In this document: positions 27,501-39,500 of the stretch, in pieces
How the letters are laid out: each line of letters starts with the position of its first letter
Position numbering within the stretch: the first letter of the stretch is position 1
Source of the DNA: Apostichopus japonicus
Lineage: Eukaryota > Echinodermata > Holothuroidea > Aspidochirotida > Stichopodidae
DNA length: 64,000 nt
Direction: 5' to 3'
NCBI RefSeq assembly: GCF_037975245.1
Contig: NC_092579.1
Location: 21,956,666-22,020,665, forward strand
Notes under the pieces: model-generated
Told to the model about the DNA's origin: nothing
What the model saw: only the letters and a program-made list of their open reading frames with translations
Databases searched by the model: none
Position numbers and translations under genes: made by a program

Positions 27501-30500
27501 GGCAAAATTACTTCTAAAAGATAAAGTGGTGCCCGGTGCCACAGTTTGGTGTGAAAATTATCGATAGAAAGTAAAATTATGTTATTTGTTATTGGGTCTT
27601 CATATTAGAACAACTGTTTGTGATTCATCTTCGTGGAACCGTGTGTGTTTAATATGCACACTTGCAAAAGTTTCAAGCTGGGTTTTCATTTTCATACTTG
27701 ACGTTAAAAGAAGTCTATTGAAGAAAACGAAAAAAGTTAAAGACTGCTTTGATTTTTGGTATTATGTTTTGGGCAACTTGTCTTTGTTTTCAAATAATTG
27801 TACAGGCTCCAAATTACTAGATTGCTAGAAGTTTTCAAAAAGTACTTTCCTGTAGGTCTTTACAAATTGTTCTCAGACATTCTAAATGAATACACAAGAT
27901 GACTACACGTCCCAGTGAAATAAAAACAGTTTAGGACTGACCAATGGTGACCATATTTTTGTATCTAGCTTATTTTGAGTCAATGCAGCATACCTTTAAG
28001 TACTGCTGCAAACCTAGTGTTATCAGCAATGTCAGTTTTCCGTGGCAAATAAATGACTATGCATGAAGCATCATGATCCCCAGGCATAGTACACCGAAGG
28101 GCTATTGCATCACAGTCAAATTCTCGATTATCTGGGGCCTCGTTATCTCAATTCCAGACCCAAAATTCCGACCTTCCATAGTTGTAAGATCTGCCACATG
28201 TATCGCCACGATAGTACTCCAGTACTTCATATTATGTAATTATAATACGCAAGTGTCTTGACATCCCCAAAACAAAACGAGTGCCCTGGTTTTTGCAGTT
28301 TTTCCAATACTGAAGCTAGCACTGTGGCTGTGTTTCTACTGTTTTGTAATTTCACAATGTGGGAGACATTTCTCTATGTACTGATAATAAAATAGCAAGC
28401 AATTTCATGTATAGGAAACTTTATTATCCAGATGTTCTCAGATGATTTGTGAAGGTAATCTTGGTTTTACTGTAGATAGAAATGATGCATGTTAAAAGAT
28501 GGCAACCACAGTAAAGAAGCTGTGCTATCGTAGTAAGTACAGTTATTTATTTCTTCAACGGTTTTGTGTTGACTTTGTTTTATTTGTAGGCTTGTAAAGC
28601 TGATTTGGTCAAGGACACTGGACACAAATACTTCTTGTCTGTGCTCTCAGATCCATTCATGCCGGTAAGTTGATAGATAGAGCATGGTAGATGTAGAGTT
28701 CAATAGATGTAGAGCTAAGATGAGAAGTAGAAAATGGTACCAGGAGGAAGCAAAATAGCTAGTAGGAGGCAGATATAGCAACATAGATATGGCATTAAGC
28801 TAGATAGAGGTAACTATAGCAACATAGATGCAGTATTAAATAAGATAGAGGTAGCTATAACAACATAGATATGGCATTAAGCTAGATAGAGGTAACTATA
28901 GCAACATAGATATAGCATCAAACTAGATAGAGGTAGCTATAGCAACATAGATATGGTATTAAACTAGATAGAGGTAGCTATAGCAACATAGATATGGTAT
29001 TAAACTAGATAGAGGTAGCTATAGCAACATAGATATGGTATTAAACTAGATAGAGGTAGCTATAGCAACATAGATATGGTATTAAACTAGATAGAGGTAG
29101 CCAAAGCAACATAGATATGGCATTAAGCTAGATAGAGGTAACTATAACAACAAAGATATGGTATTAAACTAGATAGAGGTAGCTATAGCAACATAGATAT
29201 GGTATTAAGCTAGATAGTGGTAACTATAGCAACATAGATATAGCATTAAGCTAGATAGAGGTAGCTATAGCAACATAGATATAGCATGAAGCTAGATAGA
29301 GGTAGCTATAGCAACATAGATATGGTATTAAATTTAGATTTCATTTTATGTAATGAGTGCTTAAGACATGTCACTTTTTTTAGTTCGGTTGTTAAAGGCA
29401 GGCAGTCCAAGAACAATTTTGCAGTCTTCTCATCTTTATGGCCTTACCAGAACTTGGTCAATTTCAGACAATGCAAGAGTCTTTTCTTAAAACAGCTTCA
29501 TTCTTTCCAAGTTTTATTGCCTGCTGCGTACCGAGTGTGTGATAGGTCATCCTCAGTCGCACCTTGTAGATTTGATAAGAATGGATTTCTGAGACAATTT
29601 TTGGTAATTGCTTTTGATATTTTGCAGGCTCAACATAGGACAATGGCTGCCTTTGTCTTAGCGATGATCGCAGAAGATTACGCTCCAGGACAGGTATCTT
29701 ATAGCAAATCTTTAATTCTCCTCAACCCCTCACTTCCACTCCTCCTCTCCCTCCTCCTTTGCTCTCAGCTTCCTTGTGTAGTTTTGATGGGAAGAACAGA
29801 CTTAATTCAAATTTGACCTTTCCTTTTAATAGATGCCTTTTGCTTCTCTACAAAGTACAATTACCTTAATGAGTTTCAATTTGCTTTGGAGACTATGAAA
29901 GATATTACATGGTACTCACCAGGCTTGGGGCGATTACATCTGAATGTAATCGATTACGATTACTTGAGAATGTATGATTACGATTATGATTACGATTACA
30001 GCCTAAAGTTGAAGTAATCGATTACGATTACATTGTAATGTAATCGTGATTACAATCACGATTACATTGTGGTTACTTGCACAATCCTCTGCATATCTGT
30101 TTAATATAACTCTCTGCCGGGAAATAGGGCAATGAAATAGGGCAAAGGAAGGGCATTTACAGTATATACGGACAAAATTGTGGAAGTATATCTACAATTC
30201 CTACCAGGCATTACACATTTATGCCTTAACACGTTTAAGATGTGTAACCCATAAGTCCAGTAAAAAATACAATTTAAACAGACAATTAAACAGACAACCA
30301 GTTGTGTATGCAAAAGGATTGTGAACGCTGAGAGGCAGCATTGAACAGAATAATTCAGGTGATAAAATATCCTTGAATATGGCGATCAAATCCCCAGTAC
30401 TTCTTAGTATAAGTTTATTGTGCTGGAGAATTCTAGAAGCAGGAACACTTCTTTGGTCACACTAAAAGCCAATAGTAAGAATTAGTTTTAATCATTTCTT

Positions 30501-33500
30501 CTAATTTTGCCCTTCTCATTCAAATTTCACTGTAATCATAAATGTAATACGATTACGATTACTTTGCCCTTGTAATCGATTACGATTACGATTACTTTGT
30601 AATTTTCACAAAAGTAATCGATTACGATTACGATTACTTCAAAAAATGTAATCGATTGTAATCGATTACGATTACTGATTACGATTACCCCAAGCCTGGT
30701 ACTCACAATATTGTTTGAAAGTTTAGGATTCCAAACTCAGGGCAGGTCTAAATGACAAACAGCAAACAACCCAGATTCAATCACGATGGCAAACCAAACA
30801 AGCCAGATCCAATCATGATATGATTACAGTCCAGACGACACTTATTCAGATTTGATTACACTCCAGAAAACACTTATTCAGACACCAGACCAGACAAGCT
30901 AACTTTAAGCAAGATTACACATTTAGACAATCTAGATTCACTGATGATGCATGCCAATCCAATAAACTCTTCTTCAAACATTAATGCAGACCAGACAGGA
31001 ATTCATCTCCCAATTCCAGACGAGAGAGGATGTATCATCCATACAAAGTTGTATAAAGCAAACCATTATTAGATATGCTGATTTATGATAGTAGGGTTCT
31101 TTACATACAGTTTGATTCTTGCCTCCGTTCAGGAAGCTGCCTTACAGTGCAATGTCATCGCCATCTGCTTGGAGCAACTGAACGATAACCATCCTCTCTT
31201 GAGGCAGTGGCTAGCGGTCTGTCTGGGACGGGTCTGGACCAAGTACGACGCTGCCAGGTGGTATGGGGTACGGAGTGGTGCTCACGAGAACCTCTACAGA
31301 CTATTGACAGATCCAGTACCAGAGGTGCTTCTTCAAATTGGTTACAACTATCTAGAGCAGGGTGATTGGAGGGAGGAAGGGTTGTGTTATAGTAGATGGA
31401 GGGTTGTTAGGGAGATAAAGTAACAATATTTATGGTCAGTTGTCGAATAGTGGAAGGTTTTGTGGTTTAATTCGTAATATGATCATGCAGCTGTCTCAGT
31501 TGGACAGTACTGTTCATTTACTAATGAATCCACCTGACTATACTGATGCTAGACTAGATACATACACAGAAGATGTTTGTGTGTAGGAAACATGAGGAGC
31601 TCATCATATTATTATATCAATCACAGTTTTGTATTTGAATCTGGGTATTTCCTTTTTTATTGGGGGGGGGGTGGATGAGTGTCATTCACATGTAACGGGA
31701 CATAGTACGTCACGGTTTGTTTGACAATCCCAGAAGGATTTAGCAAAGCCTCATTAACGGTTATCATCAATTTGCTTTTTCCGTCAGGTCCGAGCTGCTG
31801 CTGTGTACGCCCTGGGTACTTTTATCGGTAACAGTGGGGAGAGAACTGACCACGGTACGAACATCGACCACAATGTCGGCATGACACTCATCACCGTCGC
31901 TCAGGATGGGAGCCCTATCGTGCGCAAGGTAAATATCAATTTATACTGAGGTGGTGTTCTATGTTATACCATCATTCATATTAATCTGGGATGGATGGAT
32001 GGATGATGATAGGGCAGATGTACAGTCATTATGCATTATTCAGTAATTACCATAAAGCAGTTTTCCAGTTTTGGTCTGTTTTTCCAGACCGCTGGACCTT
32101 AGATCCCAAAACAACTTCCTTAACTCAACCATTCAAATTTCATTTCAAATAATCAAGTTGGTTTGTTGTTCTTAAATTTCTGGTGTTCTTCTGTCTAAAT
32201 TTTAATTTTGAATCTCTGATTGACTAAATTTTAGGCTCAAATGGAAACAACTTACTCTCTATGCAGCCGTTGGTCTGGCAGACATGAGATACGTCAGCAA
32301 ATTTGATTTTAAATCTTGTTCTCTCTCTCACTCTCTCTGTATTTCCTGATGAAATATGAAACAAAGCAAGAAATGTATTTGAACTTGGTTATTCCTCACA
32401 GTTGTACAAATAATTGTACACCATTAGCCTTTTCATTCTTTGCAGACCCTCAAAAAGCGGATTCAGGGATGTTGTAACTATTTGTGAAAGTTTAGGAAAA
32501 TCGTGTATTGAAATTTCAAACATTTCGTAGATTTTAAGCTCATAAGAAGTCTTCAACAAATATCGTTTGACAGCGTAGTTTCTTCACAGCCTCTATGCCA
32601 AACCACGACCAAGGAGATTAACACTTAATACTCCCATGATTGTGTTTTGACCCACAACGGCATTGGAGCCAAATCTAAGAGTTTGAAAAAGATTAAAGAG
32701 TGTTAGTATCTGATCTCTTGCAGGAGCTAGTGGTGGCGCTGTACCAGTTAATCAGCCAGTTCGAGGCTCAGTTTGCCTCGATCGCTCGCCAGGTGATGGA
32801 GGACGACTCCAGCACAGTCCCGGCTGGAGTGGCGACTACACCAGGTGGATGGCTTGTGGTGCATGATTCAGCCCGCTCTAATGGTATTGTGCTTTCCCCC
32901 CTGCTTCCTTATTATGTTCACCTTCCTAACTCTTGATCTACATTACAATTCATGTACTTAATAAGAGCTGTACTTTGTACCTAGGAATTCAATGCATTGG
33001 CAACACTTTCGAACTCTGTAATGGAAATTGACGTCCCTGAAAACATTCCTGTACTTTAAGTTGACTAGAATTGCATGAGGAATAGATTGGGATGGGGGTG
33101 GGGAGGGGTGAAAGGGGGGAATAAAAGAGGACTGCATTAAGTTTTGTAGGACATTTCTGTACTAGATTAAAGATAAATGAAGAAAGGAAATCTGAGGGGA
33201 GATTGTTATTGTTTATATCCCAGTACCTTTTTTTTGTTTTTTTGCATTTACTTATATAATACAGAATAATATAAAAAGCTTGTATTTCTCATACCAAAAA
33301 CAATATATATATATATATATTCCATTCCCTACCACTGTCTAGGTTGAATGAAATTGGGTATGTCATCCCTAGTTACAAGGTATACAAAGTACTGTGGCAT
33401 GTTACTGGTGCACTCCAGATAGAAATGGCTGTACAGGGACCTGCAACAACTAAGGGCTGGGGGTAGCTCACTTGGTAGAGTGCATTGCTTGTAATCCTGT

Positions 33501-36500
33501 TCGCACTCTCTAGCGGTCTGTACTAGATTAAACGATTGATAACTTTGCTTACTATGACTAGACTAATACATGTTAGCACCATAAATCTCTTAGCTAGACT
33601 GGAGGGCTTTCCAGTTATGTGTCAGTATTCCACGACTGGATAAGAGAACTTGATACAAATTTATCACCTGGTGCAAAAAGCAGCTTGAAAAGAAATAGAA
33701 GCAAGGAATGTAGAAAGCTTGATCTTTTCCAAATTAATTGTTGTATTCTGCTGGAGTGTTGTGAATTAAAGTTGCTAACCCTCTATAAAATGTCATAACA
33801 ACATTAAAATGAAAAATGAGAATCTAGCAATTTTTTTAATAGGACAAATTCTAAGTTATACCATTTTTACACTATTTTCTGTTAAACACTTGGAGGTGAC
33901 ATTATGACAGTCAATAACTGAGCATATCTTTTTTCTAAAATAATACTTATAATTAATTGCATGTTTGCAATGGTAATAGTCAGAAAGTGGAAAAAACCAC
34001 TGCTAAAGGAAAATTATTTGTTTATAGCTGATAACCATGTGTAAACCCATGGAAAGAAAACATTATGGATGCATAATGTTAAATTCAAGAGCTAATTTGG
34101 TTATTCATTGTGATAAACATTGTGATGCTTTAGACGTCAATTATTGTGTTTCGGCCAACTTTGGTCTTATTCAGGTTCAATAACAGATAATCCACTGAAC
34201 ATCACCACTGAATAATCATATTATGTAAATTCAGGTCATGTATATGCATTTCCTCATGTATATAAGTATGCAAATAATCAGTAGAGGGTTCTACATCATT
34301 CATAAGAAACTTATCCCTTTCAAACTACCACATTGAAATAGTCACAATATGTGTTGTGGCCACCCCTATGCATATTCAGAACACATGATTATTCATCACT
34401 ATGTTAACATTTTCACCCACTTGGGACACTTTTTTTCTATACTGTACTGTCATGTCCCGCTTCAGAGCACTCAGTAGTGTCAGTATGAGCAGTATGAGTA
34501 TCATGTTTCTAAAAGAAAGGAACTGTTTGTACTGTCAATACGAGTGCTTTGAAGCATGCTATGGAAGGACAGTTTAGAGAGGTATTAGCATTAGGAAGTT
34601 GTCCCAACTGGCTGACATTTTTACGATAGAATTAACTGATCTTTGCCTGATGCATTTATGCCGATAAGCATTAGAGGTCTTAACCTTGTTTCATCCAAAA
34701 ATGATCTTTACGAATATTGATTGAATTGTCTCCAAGTGTACTATTGGCACTTTTCTGTATGCAACACACTGCCATGACACTTAGATAGAGCCTGGGCACA
34801 GAAAAAAAGCCAAATAACTTGGTCCACTCTTGATCCCAGTCCCCTTACATCGAGACTGTAACCGTGGAACATGACAATGTGTCTTCATGATTATTCATCA
34901 GACTGTAAACTGTGATAAAGTGAACGTATAGGCCCTGAACTTGTACTTACGTGTAAATAAAGATTTGAGGTCACCCGCATAGTTCAATAAAAACTTTATT
35001 CCATACACAAAATGTGTTTCAGCACTAGTCATGTATACAGCACACAATGCATGATTATTCACTATGGTGTTAGGCTACACTTATACATTCATATGCAAAT
35101 GATCATTAGAGGTCATAGTTCATTAAACATGAGTCCTTAGATCATCATGCTATAAACATAATACACAAGAGTTGGTAGCATGCATGTATATGCGATACAT
35201 GTGATATTAATGTACTCATTTCATTGTGTATTACCAAAGTAGTAGAACAAATCTTAGTCTTGTCGTATGTACAAATATATTGATAGGTGTCTCATACATA
35301 GCAGGTGTGATTGGTCATTACATGTTTCAATATTCATGTACTGTTAAATGGAGATGCATTTATTTGATTGGACTATTGAAAATGAATATTCATAAATCAT
35401 CAATCCAAGGGCTGTCACATGTATATTGCTTCAGTCAACAGTGTGATCATTCATTGAATCATGACATTACCTCTTGTAGTAGCTTCACAGATCAACCTTT
35501 GCTGTTTGTGTATTCCAGCTAAATTTAGCAAAAAATCCATAAATGTAACATTTCTTTTCTGTGGAATTCTCATGTCTGCCCAAGAACTCTACTTCCGAGA
35601 GTTCCCGGAAAGGAATTGTTTTCCTGCAAGTTTTGTTGATTTACAAAATTCATTGTAGGCAATATCTGTGAATGCTAATCACAGAGGATGTCTTGGACAA
35701 GAAAGTTTACTGGGAAAATAAAACAAATTTGAAAGAGCAATGAAATTATAGGCCAAGTTCTAAAGCAATTGAAGTGTAAAATATTTGCACAAAAGAAGTG
35801 AAGATTAGTGAAGTGGGATCAGAAAGAGTAGAAGTGGGCTTCTGAAGATTGGGAGGTTGGTGGTTTGAAGCTTGACAAGTGGGGAAATGGAGGTTGGGAA
35901 GTGTGACTTTGAAGGTGGGCAAGATGAGCCACATAGTTCAACTTATTTGTACGGAATTAAGGTCGGAACAACTCACTACCCATACATGTGTGTGGCACTA
36001 TATATAACTCACAAAATGCGGTTTTTACTTAATGGTGAAGTCATGTGTCGTTTGATGACTTGCATAGTAATATTTACATAACCAAAGAGTTTGTCCGTAA
36101 CCAATAATACTTTCAGTAACTGCAATGTCTGGGCAACAGGTGTGAGAGAGCCCAATGGAACTATTTAGTATGTGAAAATATCTGATCCTATTTTGCTAGC
36201 TGGAACTATGGATGGTTAGCAGTCTGAAGTGAAAGTTTGCAAAATTCTAAAGGAACTAACTCGGAAGAATGATTGCTGCTTGGAATCTATCGTCATCGTT
36301 GTGGATGGAAGCGGTGTGGATTAAATAATTCAAGATTTTACGATAGTCTAGACTCTAAGGAGTAAATGACTTTTAGATTAATATCGGAATGGTAACGATG
36401 CAACAGTGGCATCATGCAAAACCAAAAATGTAATCTGTATTCTGTTGAAAGAAATTTTTGAAAATAATTGTTGAAGGAGTACTATACCGATAGATGATAG

Positions 36501-39500
36501 TTTATCTGAATGCATTGCTTGCTAAATAGGTGTTTGAATCGTATATCAATTAGCATGGAATGCTGTGACAGTCTAGAACCACTAAGAATAAGATTTTTTT
36601 GAATTAACTGTGACTTGTTGGAATGGCATTTTTGTTTCCGAAATAGATAGTAGACTTGGATACTAATTTTGGCATGATGTGTTACAAGATCTTTAATAAT
36701 TTCTAATCCGTTGTTTAATTGGAAATCGATCGTCATGGGTTTTGTTAAACAAACGTTAGTCATTCGATTAATGCTATAAATTGACGATATGTTTAATTCT
36801 TCCGTCTTCCAGTTTCCTTCACATGGATGAAATTAAAAATGTCCACTTGTTGTCAGGTTTTTTTCCTTTTTTTTTTCTTTACTTTATTTTGGTCTTCACC
36901 GCCTGATTTTGGTTCCCTCATCAATTCCCTCAGATGCTAATATAAAGAGACGTCTTTCGCTAGCTAGCCCTCCTCGTAGAGCCATCAATTTGCCTCGGTC
37001 TGCCAGTGGGAATAACCTCCAACAGCTGAATGGTATTGATTTCATTACCAAAATATTTTTTCTCTTCTCCTTTTCTTCAGTTTTCTTTTTTTCTTTAAAC
37101 TTGCCTTGTTTTTTTTCATACCTTTATTTATTTATTTTCTGTTTTCGTTTTATTATCTTGCAACTTTATTTCTGCCTCATTTTGTAATTTTGGTTTCGTT
37201 GAAAAGGAGAGAGTGTGAGGGGGCAAAACTTGTGGTGTATTAAAAACTAACACAGTTAAATTTTTGTGTTGTTTGAAACTGTAAACCCTGCATGGCCCTT
37301 GTTATGTTCATAATATCTATTTTAACCTGAATGAGTCAAATGAATTATAAACAGTGAAGAGAACTTCTCTCATTGGTAAAAAATTCCGAGAAGCTTAATT
37401 TTGAGTTATGTAGAGTGGTTTGAAGTGCTTATGGAGCTTTTTAGACTGGATTTAACTGTGCCAAGGTTTGCTGAGAGGGTGGGGAGAGGAGGGGAAAGGG
37501 AGGAGGGGGAATGTTCAGTGAAAGGGAAGCAAGATTCTTCAGACCTGTCCATTAGAAATTAGGACTTATCAGAGGGTCTTCCTAAAGAAAGGATATGTAT
37601 GGGACATATGTATGGGACATATGTATGGGATATATGTATGGGACATATGGGACACTTAAAAATGGGTTGATTTATAATAAATACTGTTTTGTGACAAATG
37701 ACACATGAACCAAGCAAACTTTAATAGATAATACACAAATGCCACAAAATGATCTAGTGCAGTGAAACATCTCTCATACAGTTTACATACAGTTTTCATG
37801 AGTAAATTTTATTGTTTTATGAGGTTTGTGTTATCAAGCCAGGAAGCTAGTCGGAAGGTTTGGAATAATCTCTCGTCGAAATGTGTCTCGGGTTTCATCA
37901 AGGTCTTATTTTATGATCCATTGTGTCATCTCTTTTGCATCTTACTCAAAAATATTCTTTTTAAAAATTTTTTATACATCAAAACTAACCCTTTAAGATA
38001 TATGTATTCTCTGACCGCAGAGGTGACCACCTAGCAGCAAATTCTCAATCTTTGCTATAAAAACAATGCGCCTATTAAACATACTCATCAATTGATTTCC
38101 TTGTTTTATTTATTCAATTACCTTGTTACAGATATTGCTACTTGTCACAGATTAAGTCATTTGAAATCTTTTACGTCATTGCTTACAAATTCTTTCCACA
38201 AAAGTTAAAATTTTTCATGGTGTCACACATTGGGATCATTTTTTCACCCCATATCTCAGAATTATGGTTGTATATATATATATATATGTATATATATTAT
38301 GGTTTTGTAGAAGTAACCAGGAAATTTTTACCTTGATTGAATTAAAACAACTGGAAAAAATTAAAATAATTTTATGCAAATCAAAATCAATTTTTCAATC
38401 ATTACAAAACTCTGCTGAAGACCACTCGATTAAGATTCAGAGAGCTTGGTAAGCATATCATCTTAAATTTTAGACATTGTATTATTTTATAGATTTGAAA
38501 TTCATTTGTCCCTTATGTAAAATGGGAAAGTGTATCTACCATCATAAGGGTATTATATACCAATACCTGTGCAACTGACATTTGTCTTGGAACAAGTCCT
38601 TATTTACTGTCAGGGGAAGTGAATGCTTTGATTAATTAATTAATTAATAGCAGAAAGTTGCTTTGTGGGGTTTCTTTTTCTCATATTTTTTTGTTGTTGT
38701 ATTTTAAGCAACTAAAAGACAATGTAAGTTTTCAGTTTTGTTTCAAATAATCACAGAAGAATCAAATTCATTGGTGAGTAATTATTGACGTACAGTAGCA
38801 TTAAAATGTGAATGACGACGAAGATTGCATTACAGTAACATCTCCCAAAGTCTCATCTGCGAATTCATACGGCAGAACCTATCCATTCATTTGACATTAG
38901 TTCAGGATCAACGATCACTGAGTGAAGAACATGAATGTTGTCTATGTTTTGAGGTTATAAAACAAAACAAATTGTAGTCTATGTTTTGTTATAAATATAA
39001 AGTATCCTGTAAATGATGTTTGGATCAAAATAATCGACTGTAAATTAAATAACTTCATATATTCAAGTTGTTACTTTAATGGGACGATGGATTTTCCAGG
39101 TTAAGGAAATGTTGTACGGAGTAAATCCAAAGTAGTTCCTTGGTTTCATAGTTCTGTTTGAGCTAAACATTATTTAGAAACATTAAAAGAGACAAAAATG
39201 AATTCCGACGTCACATGTCGTTGCAAAAGTCTTGACAAGGACTGTTCCGATTCATAACTGTTATAAATGGACCCAGATCCATGAATATTGTCAGTTGCAT
39301 TTTTTTCTCAACATTAATGTTTTGTTTTAACTGTCGTTTGCTGTCTTTGCATGTTTCTACCGTAAATCATGTCGCCGTGACTCATAAATCTGTTATAATT
39401 CATCTTATATATACTCACCCGCTACCATGAAATTTAATAACCTCATGAATGTTTGCCTCGCCTGTATACCTATCTGTCGAGTCGTATGAAGCCTCATCTA

